A stretch of 64,000 bases of DNA from Pseudomonadales bacterium (lineage in GTDB: Bacteria > Pseudomonadota > Gammaproteobacteria > Pseudomonadales > Pseudohongiellaceae): assembly GCA_023254735.1 (NCBI GenBank), contig JALRKV010000083.1, positions 25,082 through 89,081 of the forward strand, given 5' to 3'. This document shows, piece by piece, positions 18,192 through 26,879 of the stretch; within the stretch, counting starts at the first letter, position 1, and every line of letters starts with the position of its first letter. The position numbers were made by a program, and so were the translations under genes. The notes under the pieces are model-generated. The model ran no database searches and was not told the origin of the DNA. It saw nothing but the letters and a program-made list of their open reading frames with translations.

Positions 18192-18307
18192 CCTTGACGG
18201 AGTAGTGCGAGCAGCCTAGCGTAGCCTTCGGCTGTAAACTATGCCTGCCTGAAATTCTTTCAAAACAGGACTCATAATTTAACCGCCAACGATTTCGAGG
18301 AAAACGA

Positions 18308-18898
18308 ATGGACAACCAAGAACACAATCCAGCGGCGTTAACCAGCTACTCCCCGCGCAGCATAATCCTCGCGACGGTGGGTGCCATCGTTGTTGCGACC
18401 TTGGTCTTTGTCGCGGCAATCCTCCCTGCTGAATACGGCAGCGATCCTCTAGGCACAGGCGCCCTGCTAGGGCTGAATGCCCTAGCCAATGGCGAAAACC
18501 CCTTAGAGGAACAGATCGAAGGCTACCGCCAGGACAAGGTGGAGTTCATCCTCGAACCTTTCCAGTCCGTTGAGTATAAATACCACCTAGACCTTGACGC
18601 GCCGATGGTCTTCGATTGGCAGTCTACTGGTGTCGTTTATTACGACATGCATGCAGAACCGGCGGGTCTTGGCGAGGAAGGCGTGCAAAGCTTTAAACAA
18701 GACAACGGCGTCGCACAAACAGGCTCTTTCCACGCGCCCTTTGCGGGAATACATGGATGGTTCTGGGAAAACCGCAGCGGACGCGAGGTAACAGTTACAC
18801 TCAATGCTGCCGGCTATTTTTACGCCTCGACTGTATTCAGAGACGGTGGTGACTATGAGCGCAGCATCGATGCTATCAGTACTACCAGCACGCCATAA
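18308..18898 (+). CDS. Transmembrane anchor protein (HupE partner)
   Basis: A 196-residue protein with one N-terminal helix (about 19-40, ILATVGAIVVATLVFVAAIL) and a periplasmic beta-rich domain. The domain contains FILEPFQSVEYKYHLD and GIHGWFWENRSG, which match proteins usually annotated as transmembrane anchor protein and found next to HupE/UreJ genes. No catalytic motif is visible. A GAGGAAAACGA site precedes the ATG. It is probably the third gene of the cytochrome-HupE-anchor operon, which ends at the bidirectional terminator 70 bp downstream. Confidence 0.78.
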   Translation: MDNQEHNPAALTSYSPRSIILATVGAIVVATLVFVAAILPAEYGSDPLGTGALLGLNALANGENPLEEQIEGYRQDKVEFILEPFQSVEYKYHLDLDAPMVFDWQSTGVVYYDMHAEPAGLGEEGVQSFKQDNGVAQTGSFHAPFAGIHGWFWENRSGREVTVTLNAAGYFYASTVFRDGGDYERSIDAISTTSTP

Positions 18899-18970
18899 CG
18901 CTATCAGCGCACCTAAATTAGCAGAGGCAGGCCACGCGGCGCTTCAAACCTAGTCTAGATCTCAAGACAT

Positions 18971-19010
18971 AAAAAAACCCACGCCGATTGCTCGCCGTGG
19001 GTTTTTCTTT
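18971..19010. terminator. Bidirectional intrinsic terminator
   Basis: Inverted repeat with arms AAACCCACG and CGTGGGTTT, bounded by an A-run on the left and a T-run on the right. It lies between the convergent anchor gene (plus) and the DUF6152 gene (minus) and can serve both. Confidence 0.9.
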
Positions 19011-19044
19011 AGCAGAGGTCTCGCTAGCGAAAAACGCCTGGATC

Positions 19045-19494
19045 TTACTGCTCTGTCTCGTCAGAACCGTCGCGTGGCGCGCCAGTACCCGATGAACCCA
19101 TGAAGAGTTTGCGTCCGTCTGGGAATGTGATGTCGCGGCCATTAGCGCGGCACGTTGGTTCGCAGAGGCGGTCCTTCGACTGATAGCCGGTTACGACAAT
19201 ATCAGTACCCAGAACGAGGGAGTTGCGGTTGATGCCACGACGCAGCAGCGTGTTCGGCGTGCCGCCCTCAACCATCCAAGGACCCGGATCGCGAGTCGCC
19301 TCAGGATCGTTATTGTCGAGGTGGATCCAAGTGTGTGGGTTAATCCACTCTACGCGTGTTATCGGACCGCCGAGTCGTACCGGCAGGTTCGCATCGAATT
19401 CGGCTGAGAAAGCATGGTGGGCAACCGCAGGAGTTTTGATTGCAGCAACGCCAAAAGCGGTTACAGCGGCAAGAGCCAGTAGTTTGATTTTCAT
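19045..19494 (-). CDS. DUF6152-family exported protein
   Basis: A 149-residue protein with a signal peptide (LALAAVTAFGVAAIKTPAVA). Immediately after it comes HHAFSAEFDANLPV and then VEWINPHTWIHLD, the conserved core of DUF6152, a small periplasmic OB-like protein of unknown role. Two cysteines (LCEPTC) near residue 112 could form a disulphide. It lies 166 bp downstream of a GKPD-motif protein on the same strand; such pairs are common in related genomes, so the two may act together. Confidence 0.85.
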   Translation of the reverse strand: MKIKLLALAAVTAFGVAAIKTPAVAHHAFSAEFDANLPVRLGGPITRVEWINPHTWIHLDNNDPEATRDPGPWMVEGGTPNTLLRRGINRNSLVLGTDIVVTGYQSKDRLCEPTCRANGRDITFPDGRKLFMGSSGTGAPRDGSDETEQ

Positions 19495-19622
19495 ATGTTT
19501 AACCCTATTGTAAAACCTGAATCAAGAAGGTTTTCACCCTCTATCCTTAAACGTCAGTGTTATCCTATTCTAACGCTTTCGTGCGTCTTAGCAAGGCATA
19601 GGCCACACTCTGTTATTACGCC

Positions 19623-19652
19623 CTGCGGGTACTCGATTTTCGGTGCCCGCAG
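19623..19652 (-). other. Stem-loop after the GKPD-motif gene
   Basis: Arms CTGCGGGTA and TGCCCGCAG (9 bp including one G-U) around a 12-nt loop, 8 bp past the stop of the gene at 19661. No U-tract follows on the minus strand, so it is more likely an mRNA-stabilising 3' hairpin than a strong terminator. Confidence 0.45.
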
Positions 19653-19660
19653 TGCAAGTC

Positions 19661-20551
19661 TTAGAATCCGAGTTCAGACTCGCGACCTTTCCTGTATTTT
19701 CCGTACATCATCTCTTCGACGAATTCGACGCATTTGAATTGGGGCAATTCATAGCCGTCTTCTAGTCTGCGGTAGATCGGCATCTTAATCGTCCAAGGAC
19801 GCTCAAACACCTGCGGATCTTCCATCGTGGCTTCGTATTCGATGACATTCTCGCTTACGAGCGTATAGCGTTCGGTGACTTTAAGTTCGTAGCTGTGGTA
19901 GTTACCCGCGCGATCGAACCAGGTACGGTCGTCGAGGCCAGAAACTTCGACCACCCAAGTGTCGCCGTCCCAGTAGCCATAGGATTGACCCATCCATGAA
20001 TCCAGCGGTGGCTCACCCGGGTCCGATAGGAAAACGTTGCGCACTGCACCGGCAAACGAGTAAGCGATGAAAAAGGCGCTCTCGCTCTGGAATATCTGGA
20101 AAGGATGCGGCAGGTAGGTCGCTCGCGGCACGCCTGGCATATAGCATTTTAATTCAGGGTCATTGGCGAGCCAGTTGGCGGCGTTTTCATCGCGTCGAGC
20201 AAGCGCCTCTGGTTTGTAAGGAATGGTTCCGCCCTCAACGACGCCGTAGCTAGCAGGAACAGCACCTACAGCACCCATCGCAACTATTTCAGGCGCGGGT
20301 ACAGGGACAAAATCGCCAGGGACGAGCTGATAAGCAGCTTTAGGTGGCGCTGGTTCTAGATTATCGTTGGCGTTCATTAGCACCTGCCAGATCCCGTTAA
20401 AATCTGGCTTGCCGGCTGGCGTGCGCGGAATATCGTTGCTCGTGGCCATCGCCGTGGCCGCAGTCGCGCCGGCGTCGGTCGAGGCAGAATCAGTTGGGGA
20501 ACATCCCACGGCGAGCGCGGCGATTGCAGGAAGCAGCCATTGAATCTTCAT
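19661..20551 (-). CDS. Lipoprotein with GKPDFNGIW motif, uncharacterised
   Basis: A 296-residue protein with a lipobox-like signal (AAIALAVGCSPTD, Cys17), then TPAGKPDFNGIW. It shares the GKPDxxGxW start and the SYGYWDGDTWVVEVSGL segment with the protein at 13353, so both belong to the same broad family of secreted hypotheticals. It also has PGVPRATYLPHPFQIFQ. The function is unknown. AAGGGATGAACT precedes the ATG. The DUF6152 gene lies downstream on the same strand. Confidence 0.8.
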   Translation of the reverse strand: MKIQWLLPAIAALAVGCSPTDSASTDAGATAATAMATSNDIPRTPAGKPDFNGIWQVLMNANDNLEPAPPKAAYQLVPGDFVPVPAPEIVAMGAVGAVPASYGVVEGGTIPYKPEALARRDENAANWLANDPELKCYMPGVPRATYLPHPFQIFQSESAFFIAYSFAGAVRNVFLSDPGEPPLDSWMGQSYGYWDGDTWVVEVSGLDDRTWFDRAGNYHSYELKVTERYTLVSENVIEYEATMEDPQVFERPWTIKMPIYRRLEDGYELPQFKCVEFVEEMMYGKYRKGRESELGF

Positions 20552-20679
20552 AGTTCATCCCTTGTTGTTTTAATTGATTTTTAAACTTCAAAACGGGTCT
20601 TGTAGATTGCACCGATATAACCATCGCGTCCGAAAACTGTCAAGCACGATGCCCGCGCCACAACCTGCGGCGCGAGAGC

Positions 20680-21939
20680 CTAACTTGCCGTCGCGTTATC
20701 GCGCCTGCCGAGCGTCGTGAGCCCAAAATGCCTAACCAACGGAACGAACAGAATAAGGCTCGCCAAGGTCAGCAGCGCAGCGGCAAGAAAAGGCGCGCCA
20801 GGCAAATAATAGCTGGCATCAATGCCGGTATAGGTCGAAAACAGTTTAGTCATCAGCAAGGGGCCGACAATCGAGGTGACACTATTCAAACTACTGAGTG
20901 CGCCTTGGAGCTCACCTTGGGCGTTTGCCGGCACCTGGCTGGTCATAATCGACTGAAAGGCCGGAGACACAAACCCCGACAGCGCGGCGAGCGCGAGCCA
21001 TCCATAAAGCTGCCAACCTTCGGTGGACAACGCATAGCCGCTAAACCCTATCGTCATCGTCAGCAGTCCAATTAAACCGGCTTTGTAAGCACCGAGATTG
21101 GGAATTGCCCAACGAATCAAAAAGGCCTGCACGATAATCATAAAAACACCGGCGTAGCCCAGTGAGAGTCCAACCTGCCATTCCGACCAAGCGAACTTTT
21201 CCATGGTGTAGTAGGTCCATGTCGACGGTAGCGACAAATGGCCCAGCATATAGAGGAAATACGCAAGCGCGAGACCAGAGACGAGCGGGTATTTCTGCAA
21301 CGCCACCAACGCCCCCATTGGGTTGGCCCGACGTAATTCGAACGGGCGTCGATTCGCCAGCGACAGCGATTCCCCCAAGACGAGGTAGCCATAAACCACA
21401 TTAACTGCGGCCAGAATTGCCGCCACGATGAAGGGGAGTCTGGCACCATACTCTCCCAAGAGCCCACCAATGACAGGACCTAAAATAAAGCCGCCACCGA
21501 AGGCCGCGCCAACCATGCCAAAGCGCTGCGCGCGTTTTTCTTCGGGGGTGATATCGGTGATATAGGCGTAGGCGAGTGAAAAGGTCGAGCTCGCAGCACC
21601 GGCAACCATGCGCGCGGCGAACAGCCAAAGCAGCGTCGGCGCGAACGCCATCATCGCGTACCCTACCGCAAGCACGATTAGGGAATAGAGGATGATTGGG
21701 CGGCGACCAAACTTGTCTCCCAAATTACCGAGAATCGGCGCGGCAAAGAATTGCATCAGCGCATAGGCAAACATGAGGTAGCCGCCAAGCTGTGACGCAT
21801 TCGACAGGTCCACGCCTGCCAAATCGATAATCAGCTGCGGTGTAACGGGGAGAATTATGCCGAAACCGATGGCGTCTAGTAATACAACGACGATGATGAA
21901 GGCTAAGGCGTGTTTATGCGTACTCGGGTCGATGCTCAT
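20680..21939 (-). CDS. MFS transporter, TCR/Tet family
   Basis: A 419-residue, 12-helix major facilitator protein. The motif A loop GNLGDKFGRRPI lies between helices 2 and 3, and LDAIGFGIILPVTPQLI in helix 1 is typical of the TCR/Tet drug-exporter group. It may export a drug or a metabolite. Its ATG directly abuts the stop codon of the PhoX-like gene (21940), with AGGG inside the upstream coding end, so the two are translationally coupled. No repressor gene of the TetR type is nearby. Confidence 0.87.
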   Translation of the reverse strand: MSIDPSTHKHALAFIIVVVLLDAIGFGIILPVTPQLIIDLAGVDLSNASQLGGYLMFAYALMQFFAAPILGNLGDKFGRRPIILYSLIVLAVGYAMMAFAPTLLWLFAARMVAGAASSTFSLAYAYITDITPEEKRAQRFGMVGAAFGGGFILGPVIGGLLGEYGARLPFIVAAILAAVNVVYGYLVLGESLSLANRRPFELRRANPMGALVALQKYPLVSGLALAYFLYMLGHLSLPSTWTYYTMEKFAWSEWQVGLSLGYAGVFMIIVQAFLIRWAIPNLGAYKAGLIGLLTMTIGFSGYALSTEGWQLYGWLALAALSGFVSPAFQSIMTSQVPANAQGELQGALSSLNSVTSIVGPLLMTKLFSTYTGIDASYYLPGAPFLAAALLTLASLILFVPLVRHFGLTTLGRRDNATAS

Positions 21940-23175
21940 CTAGACCCTGCTAATTTCGAATGTCACACCGAACTCATTAGCACCCTCGGCACCGCGCTGT
22001 GAACTGAAGTAAAGCCGCGTATAGCTCGGATCGAATGCAGGGCCCGTGATTTCCGACGCATCGTGACCAACCACTTGCAACAAAGGGTAAGCATTAAATT
22101 GGTCGCTATCCTTCGACGGCGCCAGCACGACGAGTTGCATGTCACCGCCATCCTCTGCAACAAGGACGTCTCCGCGAGGGGTCACGGTCACATTGTCGAC
22201 GCCCGCCAAGACAGGGTCGGTTGATGTTTCAATATCGTAGATTACGCGCAACTCGCGAGACTCAGTCTCGTAAGACCAGACGCGATTATCACGCTTGGTC
22301 GTGAAGTAAACCGCGCCGTCGTGAAAGGCGATGCCTTCGCCACCGCGAAACGCTTGATAACCCTCGACCTGATAGCGCGTTGCCGTGTTAGTCGCGAGTG
22401 GGTCTGGCACGGGAAGCCACTCGATCATTTGACTATTCCCGCGTTGGATCACAGACGCAATCTCTAGTTGACCAGCACTTAAATCCGGCAGCCCGCGCGT
22501 CGCGGTGAATCGATAGAAACCTCCGTCGCGCTGATCTTCAGTAAGATAGAGCTGATCGTTTGCAAGATCGACAGCGACCGCTTCGTGCTCGAATCGGCCA
22601 AGAAGAGGTCTCGCCTCGCCGTTCCCCGGCTTCTGAGGATCGCATTCGAAAACCAATCCCTGCTCATGCTCCTCGCAGGAAAGCCAAGTGCCCCACGGCG
22701 TTGCTCCGCCAGCGCAGTTCGACGTCGTATTTTCCAGAATACTATAACAGTCGACTACCTCTCCGCTGGCGTCGAAACGCAGCGCGCGAACGCCACCGGC
22801 GGCATCGCGCAGTTCGCTATTCGAGGCGTAAACCCAGCCCCCATCGGCGCTTGCAAACACCGCGCCTCCGTCTGGCGCTCGATGCCAAACGACCTCTGAA
22901 TTCTTGCTTGGTGCTACACCACTGCGTGCAACGATGCGTGACCGAAACCCCGCCGGTAAGCGCAGTCCGTTCTCATCTGGCGGCAGCAATGGCCCTAGCT
23001 CGCCAAGACGCGCGATGGCTGCAAGCAGTTCAGTGCTTTTGGGCGCCGCGCTGCCTGAAGCCATGACACTCGCCTGAGCCTTAAGGCCGCCGGCTGCAAA
23101 AAGGGCGAAGCCGGTGGCGCCGTGCTGCATGAATGCTCTTCGGTTTACTCGTAATGTTTTCATAGGTGTAAGCAT
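21940..23175 (-). CDS. PhoX-like (DUF839) protein with Tat-type signal
   Basis: A 411-residue exported protein. A twin-arginine motif (VNRRAFM) precedes a hydrophobic stretch, as expected for the Tat route used by PhoX. The body is a beta-propeller with the conserved NCAGGATPWGTWLSCEE, a Ca/Fe-site region in PhoX phosphatases, followed by GRFEHEAVAVD and LYLTEDQRDGGFYRF. At about 411 residues it is shorter than classical PhoX (about 600), so phosphatase activity is uncertain. Two close in-frame ATGs (23175, 23163) leave the start open by four codons. It is coupled to the MFS gene downstream. Confidence 0.82.
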   Translation of the reverse strand: MLTPMKTLRVNRRAFMQHGATGFALFAAGGLKAQASVMASGSAAPKSTELLAAIARLGELGPLLPPDENGLRLPAGFRSRIVARSGVAPSKNSEVVWHRAPDGGAVFASADGGWVYASNSELRDAAGGVRALRFDASGEVVDCYSILENTTSNCAGGATPWGTWLSCEEHEQGLVFECDPQKPGNGEARPLLGRFEHEAVAVDLANDQLYLTEDQRDGGFYRFTATRGLPDLSAGQLEIASVIQRGNSQMIEWLPVPDPLATNTATRYQVEGYQAFRGGEGIAFHDGAVYFTTKRDNRVWSYETESRELRVIYDIETSTDPVLAGVDNVTVTPRGDVLVAEDGGDMQLVVLAPSKDSDQFNAYPLLQVVGHDASEITGPAFDPSYTRLYFSSQRGAEGANEFGVTFEISRV

Positions 23176-23296
23176 ACCTGAGGGTACGTGACATTAGTTT
23201 GACCAAGAGTATAGATCAGTTGCGACGGAAAAGTTGCATCGCTGCGTAGAAGAATTCGAAGGCGCTTTTCACTATCAATTCATTTGGAGCACTACG

Positions 23297-23911
23297 ATGA
23301 TTAAGGATACAGATCGACTAGCAAACAAAGGATTCGCCCTGACCTCGAACAAGGTGATTGGCCTCACTCTCGCGCTGGCACTTTTCAGTGCGCCTACACT
23401 GTATGCGCAAGACACGCCTCCGACAAAAGGGGCAGCGGCATTTGATACGTTGGATGCGAACGGAGACGGAAACATCAGTTTCGACGAGTTTTCAACTCGT
23501 GAGGCGACAATTATCGACCGACTCGACGCCGACGGGAACGGTGTTTTGACTCTCGATGAGTTTCTAAACGCTCGGCCATCTCGCCACGACGGTCGCGGCC
23601 CGAAAGGTCCGTCGAAGAGGCAGGCTCAGCGCGGAGAAAGCGCGCCACAACTTAGCGCAGAGCAGCAGGCGCAAAGAGAGGGTAAGCGAGCAGCGCGCGC
23701 CGAAAAAATGGCAGAACGCCGTGCTATGATGCAAGAAAGAGTCGAAGCGCGCTTCATCGCAGCAGATACCAATGGCGATCAAGTGGTTACTGCCGCTGAA
23801 TGGATGGAAGCGACTTTCTTAGCACTCGACGCTGACAACAATGGCGCGCTAACCAAGGCTGAGTTTGCGACGCGCGGCGATGCACGCGGAGGCGCTCATA
23901 AGCAGCAGTAA
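23297..23911 (+). CDS. Exported four-EF-hand calcium-binding protein
   Basis: A 204-residue protein with a signal peptide (LTLALALFSAPTLYAQ, cut near 38) and four EF-hand loops: D53-E64 (DANGDGNISFDE), D77-E88, D157-E168 and D178-E189. The first pair and the second pair are separated by a basic, Gln-rich, helical linker (about 95-150). All loops keep Asp at positions 1 and 3 and Glu at 12. The ATG at 23297 has GGAG 8 nt upstream; the frame to 23234 would need a TTG. It is followed after 78 bp by an ECF sigma gene, suggesting periplasmic calcium or metal sensing. Confidence 0.9.
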   Translation: MIKDTDRLANKGFALTSNKVIGLTLALALFSAPTLYAQDTPPTKGAAAFDTLDANGDGNISFDEFSTREATIIDRLDADGNGVLTLDEFLNARPSRHDGRGPKGPSKRQAQRGESAPQLSAEQQAQREGKRAARAEKMAERRAMMQERVEARFIAADTNGDQVVTAAEWMEATFLALDADNNGALTKAEFATRGDARGGAHKQQ

Positions 23912-23989
23912 TTTGCGCGCGCAGTGCGGTCGCCTCAACGGCGCCGCACTCATACTTGGCTCGGCAAACGCCACACAGATCGATACGCG

Positions 23990-24586
23990 ATGAATGATGA
24001 AGAGCTGATGGCAGCAGTCGCCCGCGGCGACCGATGCGCCTATGAGGCGCTGGTCCGGGCACACCTGCCTGCAATCACGCGCTATTCCTTGAGAATGCTC
24101 GGCAACGGGCGTGATATCGAGGATGTTGCTCAGGAAACGTTTCTTCGACTTTGGGTTAACGCAAAAAAATGGGACCCTGAGAAAGCGAAACTGAGCACCT
24201 GGCTCCACCGCATCGCACACAACCTCTGTATCGATTTGGTGCGCAAGCAGCAGCGAGTGATGCTCGGCGGGCGATTCGACGGAGAGGTCGATAGCGATTC
24301 AAGCTCTGACAGCCAGCTTCGCGGCGCAGTTGTCGAACAGGCAAAAGAGCAACCGAGCTCTCAGCAAACAATCGAGAAAGACTCAGAGCTTTCGGCATTG
24401 AATCTGGCGATGAGCAAACTACCAGAGACACAGCGCAGCGCCCTGCTCCTCTGCCACTACCAAGGCTTCTCCAATAAAGAGGCGGCGGAAATCATAGGAT
24501 TGTCAGTGAGAGCACTCGAATCACTCATGGCAAGGGCTAAACGCAGCTTACGAACACAAATGGAGGCTCACTATAATGAGCGATGA
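23990..24586 (+). CDS. ECF-type RNA polymerase sigma factor
   Basis: A 198-residue sigma-70 family protein with region 2 (about 10-85, DIEDVAQETFLRLW, STWLHRIAHNLCIDLVR) and region 4 (about 140-190, LPETQRSALLLCHYQGFSN, KEAAEIIGLSVRALESLMAR). The linker is Ser/Gln rich. The ATG at 23990 gives MNDEELMAAV; there is no clear Shine-Dalgarno and an upstream GTG frame exists. The next gene starts 11 bp inside it, a usual arrangement for sigma/anti-sigma pairs. It is likely to direct transcription of a small envelope-stress or metal regulon including its own operon. Confidence 0.88.
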   Translation: MNDEELMAAVARGDRCAYEALVRAHLPAITRYSLRMLGNGRDIEDVAQETFLRLWVNAKKWDPEKAKLSTWLHRIAHNLCIDLVRKQQRVMLGGRFDGEVDSDSSSDSQLRGAVVEQAKEQPSSQQTIEKDSELSALNLAMSKLPETQRSALLLCHYQGFSNKEAAEIIGLSVRALESLMARAKRSLRTQMEAHYNER

Positions 24587-25025
24587 GCACAACAATCGCC
24601 TGTTACCTTTCACGGACGAGGCGCTCGACGCCCTGCTCACCCGCGCGGCGGAGAGCAATATGGAGAGCGAGGTGGAGAGCGCGCGCTACAAACGCATCGA
24701 AGCGCGAGTACTCAACCAAGCGCTTCCACCGAAGGCTACCCAGTCACCTCGAGAAGTGCACGCAGCATCTGTCGGTTTCATGCGGGGCATCGATGCGCTC
24801 ATCGACTGGCTCAGCCCACCGCAGCAGCGGCATTGGCGGCCGATTTTCGCCGCCGCCTGTCCGCTCGTCCTGGGCATTGTGATCGGCAATTACTTCCATT
24901 TTGGCCTCACCCCGACAAGCGAACCAAGCTTCGAATCGTGGGACGACGAACTCGTTATGTTGTCTTTTTTAGATATCTCAAACCAAGGTGAAATAACCGA
25001 AGCAAACGAAGGCGAAATCAGATGA
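24576..25025 (+). CDS. Single-helix membrane protein, probable anti-sigma regulator
   Basis: A 149-residue protein with an acidic N-terminal cytosolic part (about 1-80), one hydrophobic helix (about 88-107, IFAAACPLVLGIVIGNYF) and a short periplasmic tail. The topology, size and 11-bp overlap with the sigma gene suggest an anti-sigma factor. I see no zinc-binding HxxxCxxC motif, so it is not of the ZAS type. GGAGG lies upstream of the ATG. The gene overlaps the CpxP-like gene by four bases (ATGA). Confidence 0.7.
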   Translation: MSDEHNNRLLPFTDEALDALLTRAAESNMESEVESARYKRIEARVLNQALPPKATQSPREVHAASVGFMRGIDALIDWLSPPQQRHWRPIFAAACPLVLGIVIGNYFHFGLTPTSEPSFESWDDELVMLSFLDISNQGEITEANEGEIR

Positions 25026-25600
25026 CACAGCCAAATAGACGGCGCGGCCTGATCGTCGCGCTGCTTATTTCGATCGCGATCAATCTTTTCTTTGTCGGCG
25101 GCGTCGCCTATCGACTCTATCGATTGAACAGTGAGACGAACATCGGTAGACCAATACCACCGAATATTAGCTGGCTCATTCGCGACCTCACAGCCGAGCG
25201 TCAAGAAGAGCTTCGCGCTGGCCTCAGAGAGCGAGGAATACAGGGACGCGCAGCGCGCATGCGAATGTTTAATGCGCAGCGTGAATCGAACAGGCTCATG
25301 ACCCAAGATCCTTTTGATGCCGAAGCGCTTTCCGCAGCATTTGCCGAACTGAGAGACGCCGCTAATGAGTACCAGCGCCTCTCCCATCTGCAGACGGTTA
25401 AGACCTTGGGAGAGTTAAGCACAGAGGAACGCCGTAATGCAGTAGAATTCATCAATCGCCGCGGACCACGCGATGGCAGACCGCCGATGCTTAACAACAC
25501 CTCCCGACGGCCCATGGGTCCGCTAGGGGGAAATGGCAGCGACCAGCGAGGGCCACGTAGCGAAGCGACTGCGGAATCTCCGCCTCAGGGACAGCGATAA
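25022..25600 (+). CDS. CpxP/ZraP-like periplasmic heavy-metal sensor
   Basis: A 192-residue membrane-anchored protein with one N-terminal helix (about 9-30, LIVALLISIAINLFFVGGV). A helical periplasmic domain follows with LTAERQEELRAGL and AFAELRDAANEYQ, matching the Metal_resist/ZraP-like fold. The C-terminal 40 residues are Gly/Arg/Pro rich and probably disordered. It overlaps the upstream regulator by ATGA. In related operons such proteins sense metals or misfolded protein and act on the sigma/anti-sigma pair; this role is inferred. Confidence 0.75.
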   Translation: MTQPNRRRGLIVALLISIAINLFFVGGVAYRLYRLNSETNIGRPIPPNISWLIRDLTAERQEELRAGLRERGIQGRAARMRMFNAQRESNRLMTQDPFDAEALSAAFAELRDAANEYQRLSHLQTVKTLGELSTEERRNAVEFINRRGPRDGRPPMLNNTSRRPMGPLGGNGSDQRGPRSEATAESPPQGQR

Positions 25601-25629
25601 CTACAAGCAATATTCAGACAGGGCAAGCG

Positions 25630-25890
25630 ATGAGCAAGCAAGGTTACAGCGACAAACCAGAAGTCACTATTCCCCCAATACAGCGCGGCAGATACCAACA
25701 CTATAAGGGACAGTTTTACGAGGTGATCGACGTCGCGCACCATAGTGAGACGCAGGAGCCTCTGGTTCTGTATCGCGCGCTGTATGGGGCAAGGGGGCTG
25801 TGGGTAAGGCCCTACTCAATGTTTTTTGAAAACATAAAAACCGAGGGGAGTTTGGTACCTCGCTTCGCTTTTCTCGGTGAAGAAGCATAA
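25630..25890 (+). CDS. DUF1653 protein
   Basis: An 86-residue soluble protein matching DUF1653 over its whole length: GRYQHYKGQFYEVIDVA, ETQEPLVLYRALYG, and LWVRPYSMFFE. The fold is a small SH3-like barrel and the function is unknown. AGGG lies 6 nt before the ATG. It is 29 bp after the CpxP-like gene and may be the last gene of that transcript, though the domain is also often found alone. Confidence 0.88.
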   Translation: MSKQGYSDKPEVTIPPIQRGRYQHYKGQFYEVIDVAHHSETQEPLVLYRALYGARGLWVRPYSMFFENIKTEGSLVPRFAFLGEEA

Positions 25891-25893
25891 GCC

Positions 25894-26715
25894 TCATTCC
25901 ACCCGTGCTGCCAGACTCTCAAATTCGGCCAGTTGAGCATCGATGAACTGCTCTGCCACAGCGCGTTGAGCAGGCGAGAGATTTTCCCCCAGTGCCTGCC
26001 GCGTCCGTTCCAACGCCTCCCGCTGCAAACTTAGCCGCGCTCTCTGCGAGGTTTCTTCAAGGGCATGTGGATTGAGCAGCGCATAGCTGCTCTCAAAATG
26101 GGTTGCGACGAGATGATCAATCTCACCCTTAGTGAAATCCAGTCCGTTCTGCCGCGCGAATAGTTCGGCTTGCCCGCGATAGCTTGGCTTAAATTTTTCC
26201 CATGCATTGCGCCGCATGAGCGCCTCGAGATCTCTTATTTCGTTTTGGCTAAGTGCGGGACGGAGACGCGACAGCACATAATTTGCAGCCGGCTTATAGG
26301 CCCTCTGCCTGCTGCCCATCGTACCCATACTCTGCGCCAATCTAAAATCAGTTAATTCGCGATGAGCCTGGACAAGCGCATCGCGAATCGCGCTCTTTCG
26401 CTGTTCGTCACCGGTGAGGCTGACATAAAACTGTGCGAAGTCAGCGTCTACCTCGCCAAGCAGACGTTCTTCGGCGACCGCTGACTGTTGTGCATCAAGA
26501 TCGGCGAAGAGAAACTGATTCTCGAGCTGCACGAGGGAGAGACCCTCAGGGGCATCTTGCATTAAGAAACCAGAGCGCGGAGCTGGACTCGATTCGGGAC
26601 CCTGCGGTGTTGGCAGCACAAGCGTTAGGATCAGGACGATACCGAGACCCAATAAGCCGCCCAGAATAACTCGAAGTACTCTCCTTACACTGTGCTCCAT
26701 GCGCCCTCTTCTCAT
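25894..26715 (-). CDS. Membrane-anchored helical protein, unknown
   Basis: A 273-residue protein with an N-terminal helix (about 14-33, ILGGLLGLGIVLILTLVLP) and a fully helical, charged periplasmic domain. It broadly resembles lipase-specific foldases in topology and composition, but I do not see their RxxFDY(F/C)LS motif and no lipase gene is nearby, so I assign no function. The start may be the ATG at 26715 or one at 26700, which has AGAGGG close upstream. Its stop lies 3 bp from the convergent DUF1653 gene. Confidence 0.65.
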   Translation of the reverse strand: MRRGRMEHSVRRVLRVILGGLLGLGIVLILTLVLPTPQGPESSPAPRSGFLMQDAPEGLSLVQLENQFLFADLDAQQSAVAEERLLGEVDADFAQFYVSLTGDEQRKSAIRDALVQAHRELTDFRLAQSMGTMGSRQRAYKPAANYVLSRLRPALSQNEIRDLEALMRRNAWEKFKPSYRGQAELFARQNGLDFTKGEIDHLVATHFESSYALLNPHALEETSQRARLSLQREALERTRQALGENLSPAQRAVAEQFIDAQLAEFESLAARVE

Positions 26716-26879
26716 TTAGTTGTAAACCACTCTGAGTCTACGCTCTTCCGGCGTTAGCTGATCAGTGTGACTCCGGTTACACTCTGTTTTGAGCCATGCT
26801 GTAAAATTCCGGCGCCTGCAAAGTGCATCAGATTCACCCACTTATTACTACTTGCTAACTGCATTTAAGGAAATCAGAA

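Noticed and set aside
22560..23066. 168-codon plus-strand ORF opposite the PhoX-like gene
   Set aside because: Arg/Pro-rich shadow frame of the real gene.
25894..26715. Lipase-specific foldase
   Set aside because: Topology fits but the RxxFDY motif and a lipase gene are missing.
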